64,000 nt of DNA, from NCBI GenBank assembly GCA_963762825.1, contig CAVXLZ010000001.1, positions 744,001 to 808,000 on the forward strand, given 5' to 3'. Source of the stretch: Miltoncostaea sp963762825 (GTDB lineage Bacteria > Actinomycetota > Thermoleophilia > Miltoncostaeales > Miltoncostaeaceae). The position numbers and the translations under genes were made by a program. Below are positions 24,938-33,458 of the stretch, in pieces; the first letter of the stretch is position 1, and the number at the start of each line of letters is the position of its first letter. The notes below the pieces were generated by a model. It worked only from the letters and a program-made list of their open reading frames with translations, was not told the DNA's origin and did not search any database.

Positions 24938-25273
24938 ATGGCGACGACATCTCCCAAAGCTCAATCGCAGGCGCCCGAGCGCTCTCTCGATCAGCGCATG
25001 GAGGCCCTCCGCCGCGCCAACGACATCCGCTCGCGCCGCGCTCAGCTCAAGAAGGACCTGAAGAGCGGACGCACCTCGATCGGGAGCGTCATCTCGAGCC
25101 CGCCCGAGTTCGTCATGACGGCGAAGGTCTTCGACATGCTCATGGCGGTGCCCAAGTACGGCAAGGTCAAGGCGACACGCTTCCTCAACACCTGCCGCAT
25201 ATCGCAGGGGAAGACCATCGGGGGCCTGTCCGACCGGCAGCGCTCAGAGCTGCTGGAGCTCCTTCACCGCTAG
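24938..25273 (+). CDS. mihF: actinobacterial integration host factor (mIHF)
   Basis: A small basic nucleoid protein (111 residues) with the actinobacterial IHF fold, an N-terminal helix followed by a helix-two-turns-helix DNA-binding unit (VPKYGKVKATRFLNTCRI, then SDRQRSELLELL). It bends and compacts DNA and supports site-specific recombination. Family orthologues lie directly upstream of gmk, as here, where gmk begins 4 bp after its stop. The N-terminal 20 residues are Ser/Gln/Pro-rich and variable. A leaderless promoter precedes the ATG. An overlapping frame from ATG 24928 is spurious. Confidence 0.92.
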   Translation: MATTSPKAQSQAPERSLDQRMEALRRANDIRSRRAQLKKDLKSGRTSIGSVISSPPEFVMTAKVFDMLMAVPKYGKVKATRFLNTCRISQGKTIGGLSDRQRSELLELLHR

Positions 25274-25277
25274 TGCC

Positions 25278-25886
25278 GTGCGCCCGTGGGTCATGGCCCC
25301 TGACCCTGTCGTAGCGACGCGGCCACGCGTCTTCATCGTCTCGGGGCCGTCCGGTGCAGGGAAGGGCACGCTGATCGCGGGGGTGCTCCCTCGCTTTCCC
25401 GGCCTGCGGACGGCCGTGTCCGCCACGACGCGCGGTATCCGGCCCGGTGAGGTCCAGGGGGAGCACTACCACTTCCTCTCGTCCCTCGAGTTCGCATCGA
25501 GGGTCACGGCCGGCGACTTCCTCGAGCACGTCACCTATGCGGGCAACCGCTACGGCACGCTCCGCTCCGAGATCGACCGCATCCTCGGCGAGGGGTGCTC
25601 GCCGGTCGTCGAGATCGAGCTGGCGGGAGCCCGAGCGGTGCGCGAGCTGATCCCCGACGCGGTCTCGGTGTTCATCGCGCCCCCCTCCGTGCAGGATCTG
25701 AGCGCCCGCCTGGAACAGCGCGCCACCGACACCGAGCTCGAGATCGCCGAGCGCCTGCGGACCGGCCAGATCGAGCTGGCCGCACGGCACGAGTTCGACC
25801 ACGTGGTGGTGAACGAGGACCGCGATGCTGCGATCGACGAACTGGCCGCGATCGTCGCCGAGGCCATCGAGGCCCCCGTTGGCTGA
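25278..25886 (+). CDS. gmk: guanylate kinase
   Basis: Converts GMP to GDP using ATP. The P-loop GPSGAGKGT, the GMP-binding SATTRGIRPGEVQGEHYHFL and the lid/adenine region (RLEQRATDTELEIAERL) are all present in about 200 residues. GTG 25278 or ATG 25293 may be the start; ATG 25293 gives a more typical N-terminus. In many actinobacteria rpoZ follows gmk. Here it is missing and coaBC overlaps the gmk stop instead. Confidence 0.95.
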   Translation: MRPWVMAPDPVVATRPRVFIVSGPSGAGKGTLIAGVLPRFPGLRTAVSATTRGIRPGEVQGEHYHFLSSLEFASRVTAGDFLEHVTYAGNRYGTLRSEIDRILGEGCSPVVEIELAGARAVRELIPDAVSVFIAPPSVQDLSARLEQRATDTELEIAERLRTGQIELAARHEFDHVVVNEDRDAAIDELAAIVAEAIEAPVG

Positions 25887-27072
25887 GATCCTGCTCGGGG
25901 TCTCCGGGGGCATCGCCGCCTACAAGGCGATCGATGTGATGCGCATCCTCCAACGCCGCGGCCACGGGGTCACCGTCGTGATGACCCGCTCGGCCCAGCG
26001 CTTCGTGGGCCCGGCGACCTTCTCGGCGCTCTCCGGCCGGCCGGTGGGCGTGGATCTGTTCGGTGCGGAGGAGCTGCCCGGCTACGGCCACTTGGAGCTT
26101 GCGCGCTCGCACGACCTGGCCCTCGTCGCACCGGCCTCGGCCAACACGGTGGCGCGGATGGCCTCCGGCCTCGGAGACGGCCTGCTCGGAGCGACCCTCC
26201 TCGCCTTCGAGGGGCCGCTGGTGATCGCGCCGGCCATGAACACCCGCATGTACCTGCACCCGGCGACGGCGGCCAACCTCGCTCTCCTGCGCGCCCGCGG
26301 CGCGACCGAGGTCGATCCGGCCACCGGGCTGCTGGCCGATGGCGACATCGGAGTCGGTCGGCTCGCCGATCCGGTGGACATCGCCGATGCCGTCGACGAA
26401 CGGCTGGCGGGCGCGGGCACCCTCGCCGGCCGCAAGGTCCTGGTGAGCGCCGGGGGCACGCGCGAGCCGATCGACCCGGTGCGCTATATCGGGAACCGCT
26501 CCAGTGGGCGGATGGGCTGGGCGATCGCCGCCTCCGCCCGGCGCCGCGGCGCCGACGTGACCGTGATCTGCTCCAACGTGGAGCTGCCGCGCAACCCGGC
26601 GATACGCTACGTCGAGGCTCCGAGCGCGGCCGATCTGCACCGCGCCGCCCTCGTCGAGTTCCCGGCTTGCGACCTGCTCGTGATGGCCGCCGCGGTGGCC
26701 GACTTCCGCCCCCGGGAGGCGCTCGAGCAGAAGATCGACAAGAGCGCCGAGGGCCTGCGGGCCCTCGATCTCGAGCCGACGCCCGACATCCTCGCCGACC
26801 TCGCCGCCCGCCGCGATCACCAGGTCGTGGTCGGCTTCGCCGCCGAGCAGGGACCCGCGGGGCTCGAGCGCGCCCGCTCCAAGCGAGCGCGCAAGAAGCT
26901 CGACCTGATCGTCCACAACGACGTCTCGGTTGAGGGGATCGGCTTCGGCAGCGGCGACAACCAGATCACGTTGATCGGGGCGCAGGACGAGGATGCCCTG
27001 CCGCGCATGAGCAAGGACGCGTGCGCCGAACGCATCCTCGACGCCGCCGCCGCGTTGTTGCGCCGAGGCTGA
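25879..27072 (+). CDS. coaBC: bifunctional phosphopantothenoylcysteine decarboxylase / synthetase
   Basis: Performs two steps of coenzyme A synthesis. The N-terminal CoaC flavoprotein (about residues 1-175) has GVSGGIAAYKAID and the substrate motif APAMNTRM. The C-terminal CoaB synthetase has SAGGTREPIDPVRYIGNRSSGRMG and AAAVADFRP. The start is most likely TTG 25879, which overlaps the gmk stop by 8 bp and lies just before LAEILLGVSGG. In the CoaC loop the segment reads LLADGDIGVGRL: Asp154 stands where E. coli CoaBC has its active-site Cys (ACGDIGPGR). I recall that other actinobacterial CoaBC also lack this Cys, so a lineage variant is more likely than a dead enzyme. Confidence 0.93.
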   Translation: MAEILLGVSGGIAAYKAIDVMRILQRRGHGVTVVMTRSAQRFVGPATFSALSGRPVGVDLFGAEELPGYGHLELARSHDLALVAPASANTVARMASGLGDGLLGATLLAFEGPLVIAPAMNTRMYLHPATAANLALLRARGATEVDPATGLLADGDIGVGRLADPVDIADAVDERLAGAGTLAGRKVLVSAGGTREPIDPVRYIGNRSSGRMGWAIAASARRRGADVTVICSNVELPRNPAIRYVEAPSAADLHRAALVEFPACDLLVMAAAVADFRPREALEQKIDKSAEGLRALDLEPTPDILADLAARRDHQVVVGFAAEQGPAGLERARSKRARKKLDLIVHNDVSVEGIGFGSGDNQITLIGAQDEDALPRMSKDACAERILDAAAALLRRG

Positions 27073-27129
27073 GCCCCGGCCCGTCGGCGGATGGGGCTGC
27101 GACCGCCCGGGGGTCGTGGGCGCGGCCCG

Positions 27130-28125
27130 ATGGGCTACCCTCGGGGCACGTCCTCGTCTCTCGCAACCCCGCCGCTCGAGCCCGTCGAGCTGGACCCGGT
27201 CACTGCGCTGGCCGGCGCGCTTGTGGATGCCTGCGCCGGGGCGGTCCGCGCCCCCCGCGCCTCGATCGAGAACTGCGTGATCGCCCTCATGTCGGGCGGC
27301 CACGTGATGATCGAGGACGTGCCCGGGGTGGGCAAGACCGTTCTCGGCAAGAGCCTCGCCCGGGCCGCGGGCTGTGAGTTCTCGCGTCTCCAGTGCACGG
27401 CCGACCTTCTGCCGGCCGACGTCACGGGGGTGACGGTCTGGGACCAGAACGCCGCGACCTTCCTCTTCCGGCCCGGCCCCGTGTTCGCGAACGTGATTCT
27501 CGTCGACGAGATCAACCGCGCCTCTCCGAAGACCCAGTCGGCTCTGCTCGAGTGCATGGAGGAGGGCCAGGTGACCGTGGACGGCGAGACGCGTGTTCTT
27601 CCCGACCCCTTCATGATCATCGCCACCCAGAATCCGGTGGAGTACGAGGGCACCTTCCCGCTGCCCGAGGCGCAGCTCGACCGCTTCGCGGTCCGCGTCG
27701 CGATCGGCTACCCGGCCCCGGGGGACGAGGCCGCGATGCTGCTCGATCTGGCCGGACGCGACCCCCTCGACGGTGTCGTCCCCGTCACCGACGAGGCGGG
27801 CATCGTGGCTGCCCGGCGGGTGGTGGAGCGGGTCCACACCGATCCATCCCTCGCCCAGTACGTGGTGGAGCTGGTGAGGGCCACCCGGCGCGATTCCCGA
27901 GTCGAGCTCGGCGCGAGCCCCCGGGCGGGGCTCGCGCTGCTGAGGGCGGCCAAAGCCCGTGCGGTCGTGGACGGTCGCGGCTACGTCCTGCCCGAGGACG
28001 TGCGCGCCCTGACGCACGCCACGCTCTCCCATCGGTTGATCCTCACGCCCGACGCCCGCGCCCGCGGCGCGGAGGCGGGCGAGGTGGTGGCGGACGCCCT
28101 CGCCGCGGTGCCCGTCCCGCTGTGA
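27130..28125 (+). CDS. MoxR-type AAA+ ATPase
   Basis: An AAA+ chaperone-like ATPase of about 330 residues. Walker A is EDVPGVGKTVLGKSLA, Walker B ILVDEINRAS, followed by the sensor ATQNPVEYEGTFPLPEAQLDRF signature typical of MoxR. Start taken at ATG 27130; an upstream ATG at 27091 would add 13 low-complexity residues. It is the first of three overlapping genes, MoxR-DUF58-transglutaminase. This module is widespread in bacteria and is thought to assemble or mature membrane or periplasmic complexes, but its target is not known. The gene ends overlapping the DUF58 GTG start. Confidence 0.9.
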   Translation: MGYPRGTSSSLATPPLEPVELDPVTALAGALVDACAGAVRAPRASIENCVIALMSGGHVMIEDVPGVGKTVLGKSLARAAGCEFSRLQCTADLLPADVTGVTVWDQNAATFLFRPGPVFANVILVDEINRASPKTQSALLECMEEGQVTVDGETRVLPDPFMIIATQNPVEYEGTFPLPEAQLDRFAVRVAIGYPAPGDEAAMLLDLAGRDPLDGVVPVTDEAGIVAARRVVERVHTDPSLAQYVVELVRATRRDSRVELGASPRAGLALLRAAKARAVVDGRGYVLPEDVRALTHATLSHRLILTPDARARGAEAGEVVADALAAVPVPL

Positions 28126-29300
28126 CGCGGTTCGGCGGACCCTCGGGGCGGGCGCTCGGCCTGGCCGGGGCGGGCATCGCCGCCCTGGTGGCGAGCCGGG
28201 GCTTCGGCACTCCCGCCCTCGCCACCTTCGGTGCCGGGCTGGTCGCCCTGCCGATTCTGGTAGGCGCTCTCGTCTGGCTGGCGGCCGTCGGCATGAGCGT
28301 CGAGCGCCGTATCGAGCCCGCCCGCTGCGTCGTGGGCGAATCGGTCAGAGTGCGGATCGCCATCGACGGATGGGCCGCCCGCCTCGGGCTCGACCGCATC
28401 CTGAACGTCGCGGTCGACCCGGCGGTCGGCGCGGCCGCCATCCGGGGAGGCTCACGGCGCGAGCGCTCCGGGAGCGCGTGGGCGATCGTCGCGGCTCGCG
28501 GCGACCACCACCTTGAACCCGCTCGGGTGACCGTCGCGGATCCCTTCGGCCTCGCGCGTCGTGTGCGCGTCGCGACCGGCGACGAGCGGCTGCTCGTGGT
28601 CCCGCTCGCGCCGGGTCTCGACTCGGCGCCCCTCGGGGCGAGGGCACACGGTCGCGGGCTGCGCCGCCGCAGTTCCGGTGCCGGCTTCGGCGAGCTCGAC
28701 CGCGTGCGCGACTACCAGGCGGGGGATGCGCTCTCGCGCGTTCATTGGGCCCAGACGGCCAAGCGCGGCCGCCTCCAAACCAAGGAGATGCGCTCGGCCG
28801 AGGGGGCGGGCCGGACCGTGCTGGTGCTTCTCGACGGGGCCGTCCCCGCGGGGGCGGCGTTCGAGACCACCGTGACCTGCGCGGCCGCGCTCGCGCGTCA
28901 CTTCCTCGCGAAGCGCGACCCCGTCTCCCTCGTGCTCACCGGCCGCCATCCGGCCAGGCTCGCCGCAGCGCACTGCGCCTGGCCGGTGGCCGAGGTCGCA
29001 CTCGCCCGGGTCGAACCCGGAGGCGATCGCTCCCTCGCGCTCGCACTGGTCGCGGAGGCCGGTGCCACCGACGCCCCCGACCTCATCGTCGCCATCACGA
29101 GCGGGGCCGATGCGGGCCTCGCCGGCGGAGTGGGGCGTGCGCGAGCGCTCGGCATCCGGGTCACCGCGGTCCTCTCCGGCCCGGCGGCGACGAGCGCCGG
29201 CGACCTCTCCGCCCTCGGGGCGGAGGTCGTGGTGGTGCCCGGCCCGGACAGGGTGGTCGCGGCGCTGGAGGGATCGGGGGAACGGGCACGTGTCGCGTAG
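28122..29300 (+). CDS. DUF58 (VWA-like) membrane-associated protein
   Basis: A 392-residue protein with two N-terminal helices (about residues 10-55), a beta-rich stretch and the DUF58 signature GELDRVRDYQAGDALSRVHW-(A)-Q-TAKRGRL. A VWA-like fold follows. In this family MoxR and DUF58 are partners, with the VWA-like domain giving a metal-ion-dependent interaction site. The GTG start overlaps the MoxR stop by 4 bp, and the transglutaminase gene starts inside its 3' end. Confidence 0.88.
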   Translation: MTRFGGPSGRALGLAGAGIAALVASRGFGTPALATFGAGLVALPILVGALVWLAAVGMSVERRIEPARCVVGESVRVRIAIDGWAARLGLDRILNVAVDPAVGAAAIRGGSRRERSGSAWAIVAARGDHHLEPARVTVADPFGLARRVRVATGDERLLVVPLAPGLDSAPLGARAHGRGLRRRSSGAGFGELDRVRDYQAGDALSRVHWAQTAKRGRLQTKEMRSAEGAGRTVLVLLDGAVPAGAAFETTVTCAAALARHFLAKRDPVSLVLTGRHPARLAAAHCAWPVAEVALARVEPGGDRSLALALVAEAGATDAPDLIVAITSGADAGLAGGVGRARALGIRVTAVLSGPAATSAGDLSALGAEVVVVPGPDRVVAALEGSGERARVA

Positions 29301-31599
29301 CCTGCGAACCGCCATGGGTCCCGTGGCCGGGGCGGTCGTCGCCCTGGTCGTGCTCGTTGTGGCATGGCGCGGCCTCTACGAGGGGGTCGGCAGCGAGCGC
29401 CTCGCCGCGATCTGCGCCGCCGGGGCGCTCCCCGCACTGGCGATGCTGCTCCCGCGCGGACGCGCGGCGCTGGTCCCGGTGGCGACGACGCTCGCGATCC
29501 TGGTCGCCGCGTCGCTCGCCACACGCGGCGGGCCGTGGGGCCTCGTCGCGCTCGATCCCGACGCGTGGACCGCGGTGGCGTCCGTCGTCCCAGATGGTCT
29601 GGCGGCCGGCTCCGACGCGAGCCTGCCGGTCAGCCCGCTCGACGAGCCGGCCCTGGTCGCGTTGCTCGACGTCGCCCTGGCTGTGCTCGCTGCCGCAGCG
29701 GCGTGGCAGGTCGTGGTCAGGCGGCGGCCGGTAGCCGGTCTGTCGATCGTTGCCCTCGGGCTCGCGTATCGGTGGACCGTCGAGCCGCCCGCCTCGTCGG
29801 GCGTCGCGGGGGTGGCGGCCCTCGCCGCAGTCGTCGTGGTGCTGGCATTGTGCGGGTGGGAGGCGGGCGCCTCCCACCGGCCGCTGCGCCATCTGGCGGG
29901 GGCCCTCGTGCTCGGCGGCGCCACGGTCGCGGTGGCCGCCGGCCTCGGCGCCGGGCCTGCACAGGCCGGGGACCCGTGGTGGTCGTGGAAGCAGTGGGAC
30001 CTCAGCGGAGCGGCGGGGAGCGCGGCGGGGGGCGGGCTCGACCTGAGCCAGCGCTACGGCAAGCTCGACTGGCCGAGCACGCCGCGGGTGGCCTTCACGG
30101 TGGCCACCGACCGACCGCGCCCGCTGCGCGCGGTGAGCCTCGGGGAGTTCGACGGCATCTCCTTCACGCTCGCTGAGAGCGTCGGCTCCGAGGCCCTGCC
30201 CTTCGACGGCGGCGCGATCGTGGTGCCCGGGTCGGATCCCTCCGGTCTCGCCGTGACGCAGGACATCGCCCTCTCGGCCGTGAGCTCTCCGGTGGTGCTG
30301 GCTTCGGGGCGCCCGGAGCGGATCCTCGGGTCGTTCGAGGGCCCCGCCGATCTGGTGGGCGATGCCATCCGGCTGGGAGCGCCGCTGCAGCCGGGCGATC
30401 GCTACCGGGTGCGCACCCGGATCCCCCAGCCCAGTCCGACCCAGCTCGTCAACGCAGGCCCCCTCGAGGCGCGCGACCTGCCGGCCGCCAGCACCCGCCT
30501 GCGCCCGGGCTATTGGGAGCGACCGGTGGACATCCCGCTGTGGGGAGCGGGCGAGGCTCCGCCCGATGACCGGCAACTCGGTCCCTACGCCCCCGTCCGC
30601 GACCTCGCGCGACGGGTGGTGGGCGATGCTGCCTCGCCCTATGCGGCGGTCAACCGCATCGAGGGCTATCTGCGCTCCCGCTATGTCTATGACGAGCAAC
30701 CCCCCTATCCGACCAGCCTCCCCGACGATGCATCGACCACCTCGAACGGCGTCGATCCTCCGCTCGTCAACTTCCTCCTCAACAGCCGCCGTGGCTTCTG
30801 CCAGCAGTTCGCGGGCTCCATGGCCGTGATGCTCCGCTCGGTCGGAATCCCGGCGCGGGTCGCCGTCGGCTACACCGGCGGGCGCTACGACCTCCCCAGC
30901 GGCCGATGGAGGGTGCTCGACAGGGATGCCCACGCGTGGGTCGAGGTGTGGTTTCCCGGTCAGGGGTGGTTGCCCTTCGATCCGACCCCGGGGCGTTCGG
31001 CACCCAACCCGGCGTCCGTGTCGTCTCCCGACTACGCGCCGACGCCCTTCGAGATCGATCTGGGCGGCATCATCGATGCCGCGGTGGATCCTCCCCCCCC
31101 GGGCGGTGAGGCACCGAGCGCCGCCCCCGAGACCGCCGGCCCCACGGCCGCCGAGCCGTCGCAGCGCTCAGGGGAGGGTGGGTTCGGCTGGCGCTGGGCA
31201 CTCCTCGCCCTCGCCGCGCCCCTCGTGGTCGCACCCGCCCTCCGGCGGCTGCGACGGCTACGGGGACGGCGCGGAGGGGACGAGCGCACGAGGGTCGTCG
31301 CCGCCACGCGCGAGCTCGAAGCCTCTCTCACCCCGCTCGGCTGGGCACCGCCTGTTGCCGCATCGCCCAGCGAGCGCGCCGAGGCGATCCGCTTCCGCAC
31401 CGGAGTGGATCCGTCGAGCCTCTACCGGCGCGCGGCGCTCGCCCGCTTCGCCCCCGAGCCACCGGCCCGCGGCGAGGCGGCGGCCGCGTGGGGTGAGCTT
31501 GCAGCCGCGCTGCGGGAGATCCGCCGCAGCACACCGCGCGGCCGGCGGCTCATGGGCACGTTCGGGATCCGGCTCCCACCGCGCGGTAGCGTGCGGTGA
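29290..31599 (+). CDS. transglutaminase-like membrane protein (TgpA/DUF3488-DUF4129 type)
   Basis: A 769-residue membrane protein. Five to six helices occupy residues 1-215, then comes a large extracytoplasmic region with the transglutaminase core. The Cys is in SRRGFCQQFAGSMAVMLRS, the His in DRDAHAWVEVWF and the Asp in LPFDPTPGRSAP, so the Cys-His-Asp triad is complete. A Pro/Ala-rich linker, one more helix (WALLALAAPLVVAPAL) and a DUF4129-like cytoplasmic tail end the protein. GTG 29290 overlaps DUF58; ATG 29314 is an alternative. The substrate, whether a cell-wall or a surface protein, is unknown. Confidence 0.9.
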   Translation: MSRSLRTAMGPVAGAVVALVVLVVAWRGLYEGVGSERLAAICAAGALPALAMLLPRGRAALVPVATTLAILVAASLATRGGPWGLVALDPDAWTAVASVVPDGLAAGSDASLPVSPLDEPALVALLDVALAVLAAAAAWQVVVRRRPVAGLSIVALGLAYRWTVEPPASSGVAGVAALAAVVVVLALCGWEAGASHRPLRHLAGALVLGGATVAVAAGLGAGPAQAGDPWWSWKQWDLSGAAGSAAGGGLDLSQRYGKLDWPSTPRVAFTVATDRPRPLRAVSLGEFDGISFTLAESVGSEALPFDGGAIVVPGSDPSGLAVTQDIALSAVSSPVVLASGRPERILGSFEGPADLVGDAIRLGAPLQPGDRYRVRTRIPQPSPTQLVNAGPLEARDLPAASTRLRPGYWERPVDIPLWGAGEAPPDDRQLGPYAPVRDLARRVVGDAASPYAAVNRIEGYLRSRYVYDEQPPYPTSLPDDASTTSNGVDPPLVNFLLNSRRGFCQQFAGSMAVMLRSVGIPARVAVGYTGGRYDLPSGRWRVLDRDAHAWVEVWFPGQGWLPFDPTPGRSAPNPASVSSPDYAPTPFEIDLGGIIDAAVDPPPPGGEAPSAAPETAGPTAAEPSQRSGEGGFGWRWALLALAAPLVVAPALRRLRRLRGRRGGDERTRVVAATRELEASLTPLGWAPPVAASPSERAEAIRFRTGVDPSSLYRRAALARFAPEPPARGEAAAAWGELAAALREIRRSTPRGRRLMGTFGIRLPPRGSVR

Positions 31600-31934
31600 T
31601 GGACGAGCCGCCTGACGCCTATGAGGCATTCCGCAACGGCGAGTGGTTGCTCGAGGTGCGCGAGTATCGTCAGGCGGTGATCGCGCTCGAGCGCGCCAAG
31701 GCTCTCGAGCCGGACAAGGGCTCGATCCGCGAGGCCCTCGGTCGTGCCTACCTCGCCTCGCGCGCCTACCGGCGGGCGGCCGACGAGTTCGGCGTAGCCG
31801 TCAACCTGTCGCCGACCGACGGCTACGCGCACTACGGCCTGGCCCGCTCCCTCTCCCGGCTGGGCGACCCGCGGGCGCGCAGGCACTACAAGCTGGCCAA
31901 GGTGTTCGGGACGGGTTTGGAGCCCACGCACTGA
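31599..31934 (+). CDS. small TPR-repeat protein
   Basis: A 111-residue cytoplasmic helical protein with about three tetratricopeptide units (residues 8-42, 43-76, 77-105), for example REYRQAVIALERAKALEPDK and SRAYRRAADEFGVAVNLSP. TPR proteins act as scaffolds. The ATG overlaps the transglutaminase stop (TGATG), so it may serve that MoxR-DUF58-transglutaminase module. The end of the gene runs into the structured repeat described next. A 15-16 bp tandem duplication covers its stop codon. Confidence 0.8.
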   Translation: MDEPPDAYEAFRNGEWLLEVREYRQAVIALERAKALEPDKGSIREALGRAYLASRAYRRAADEFGVAVNLSPTDGYAHYGLARSLSRLGDPRARRHYKLAKVFGTGLEPTH

Positions 31935-31941
31935 CGTTCCA

Positions 31942-32096
31942 CGCACTGACGTCCCTCTTGCGGGGACGTCAGTGCGGCAAATCGCCCTGGCCGGGCGATT
32001 TGCATCCGCGGCTCCGGCCTTGCGGCCGGGGCGCGCCGCGGCGGCGGACGGTCACCCGCGTGCGGCGTTCTAGCTGCGCTCGGGCCTTCGGCCCTC
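31942..32096. repeat. structured intergenic repeat, copy 1 (four hairpins)
   Basis: Four hairpins lie in series. I: 14-bp perfect stem 31942-31955/31963-31976 with loop TCTTGCG. II: GCAAATCGCCC with GGGCGATTTGC. III: a GC-rich imperfect stem to 32041. IV: GGGCC-TTC-GGCCC within 32078-32096. Bases 31974-32041 match 53792-53859 at 67 of 68 positions. Hairpin I differs from its counterpart at three positions, each compensated on the other arm. The element fills the gap between the 3' ends of the TPR and YbjN-like genes and could end transcription from both sides. Confidence 0.85.
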
Positions 32097-32532
32097 AGTC
32101 GGGGGGTGGGCCGAAGGTCGTGCCGTCCGGGACGTCGAAGCCGGTCCTGATGAGTGACTCGTAGGTCTCGTCGACGAGGGTGCTGAGTGCTCCGAGGAGT
32201 CCGTCGAGGGTGTCGGCGTCCAGTGCCGCCAGCGGGGCGTCGGCGGCGGCGTAGACGTCTCCGTGGGCGTCGATCGCGAAGCGCCAGTTGCGCGTGGTGA
32301 GGTTCTTGCCGAGCAGGCGCTCGTAGACGGCGCGGTGGTCGCGGTCGGGCGCGCGCATGATGAATGCGCGCAGACCCAGGGTGCGCTCGCGCGCGAGCAC
32401 CTGCACCCCTACGCCGCCCCGCGTCCGGCACGGCACGGCGACGGTCCAGGCGCGCTCGCCGCGGCGGTCGGCCACCACGCCGATCTCCTCGATGAAGTGG
32501 GCGATGCGCGAGGGGGCGGAGGCGGCGTCCAT
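32095..32532 (-). CDS. YbjN-domain protein
   Basis: A 145-residue protein with the YbjN/type III-chaperone-like fold. The tell-tale stretch is NWRFAIDAHGDVYAAADAPL followed by LDADTLDGLLGALSTLVDETYESL, which strongly resembles actinobacterial YbjN-domain proteins. YbjN proteins are linked to stress and motility regulation, but the mechanism is unclear. It is divergent from dtd with only 42 bp between the start codons. Its stop codon overlaps the last hairpin of the structured repeat. Confidence 0.8.
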   Translation of the reverse strand: MDAASAPSRIAHFIEEIGVVADRRGERAWTVAVPCRTRGGVGVQVLARERTLGLRAFIMRAPDRDHRAVYERLLGKNLTTRNWRFAIDAHGDVYAAADAPLAALDADTLDGLLGALSTLVDETYESLIRTGFDVPDGTTFGPPPD

Positions 32533-32574
32533 CTCCCCCCGATGCTACCCGGCGCGCGGCATACGATTCCCCCC

Positions 32575-33015
32575 ATGCGGATCGTCCTGCAGCGGGTCAC
32601 ATGGGCTCGGGTCGAGGTGGCGGGCGAGGAGGTCGGAGCGATCGGCGCCGGCCTGCTCGCACTGGTCGGCGTCGCAGAGGGCGACACACCCGACGCCTGC
32701 CGGCGACTGGCCGACAAGACCGCTCGCCTCCGGATCTTCGCAAGAGACGAGCGCCCCTTCGATCGCTCGCTGGCGGACGTCCCTGGCGCGGCGCTTCTCT
32801 GCGTCAGCCAGTTCACGTTGCTGGCCGATCTGCGCCGTGGCAACCGCCCGGGTTGGAGCGGCGCCGCCCGGCCCGAGGTCGCTGCACCCCTGGTCGAGGC
32901 CTACGCCGAGGCGATCGCCGCCCACGGCATCCCCGTGGCCCGCGGCCGCTTCGGCGCCACGATGGCGGTGAGCCTGGAGAACGACGGCCCGGTCACGATC
33001 GTCCTGGACGGTTAG
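32575..33015 (+). CDS. dtd: D-aminoacyl-tRNA deacylase
   Basis: A 146-residue proofreading enzyme that removes D-amino acids (and Gly) from mischarged tRNA. It starts MRIVLQRVTWARV. The motifs are SQFTLLAD and the NDGPVT loop with the Gly-cisPro pair that rejects L-amino acids. The usual NRPSF is replaced by GNRPGWSGAA, a small variation. The stop overlaps the convergent VOC gene by 4 bp. Confidence 0.94.
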   Translation: MRIVLQRVTWARVEVAGEEVGAIGAGLLALVGVAEGDTPDACRRLADKTARLRIFARDERPFDRSLADVPGAALLCVSQFTLLADLRRGNRPGWSGAARPEVAAPLVEAYAEAIAAHGIPVARGRFGATMAVSLENDGPVTIVLDG

Positions 33016-33365
33016 ACCGGTCCCAGGCCGAAGGGGCTGCCCTCCGAGTCGCGGCAGATCGTCCAGCGCTCGCCGGCGTGGATGACGCTTCCACCGAGCT
33101 CGGTCACCCGGGCGACGGCGCTCGCAAGGTCGGCGACGGCGAAGTAGGGGAGGGAGACCCGATCGCCCGGCCCGGAGGCGCGCGGATGGATCCCCAGGGC
33201 GGCCGGCCCGGGGCCGCTCTGCCACCCCTCGCCCTGCTCGTCGCGGCGCGGAGTGAGTGGGATGTCGAGAACCCCTCGCCAGAAGCGGAGCGCTCGCTCG
33301 GGATCGTCTGCGGGGAACTCGACGAGCATCGGCGAGGGGGTCGGAGCGTCGTCGGGCATGGCCAC
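33012..33365 (-). CDS. VOC / glyoxalase-fold protein
   Basis: A 117-residue single-repeat VOC protein. MLVEFPADDPERALRFWRGVLD starts the first beta-alpha-beta unit and SLPYFAVADLASAVARVTELGGSV the second, ending with RDSEGSPFGL. The metal ligands typical of glyoxalase I are not obvious, so it may be a binding protein. It is convergent with dtd and divergent from the rimP operon. Confidence 0.8.
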   Translation of the reverse strand: MAMPDDAPTPSPMLVEFPADDPERALRFWRGVLDIPLTPRRDEQGEGWQSGPGPAALGIHPRASGPGDRVSLPYFAVADLASAVARVTELGGSVIHAGERWTICRDSEGSPFGLGPV

Positions 33366-33458
33366 AGGGTAGCCGCCGCGATGCCCGTCCGCCGGGACGG
33401 GCCGGGCCCCGGAGTGCTATCTTGGCCGTTGCGCAGGGATGAAGAGGGGTGGCGACGG

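Noticed and set aside
24928..25314. 128-codon frame overlapping mihF
   Set aside because: It starts within the -10 region, has an Arg/Pro/His-rich composition and is out of frame with the conserved mIHF sequence.
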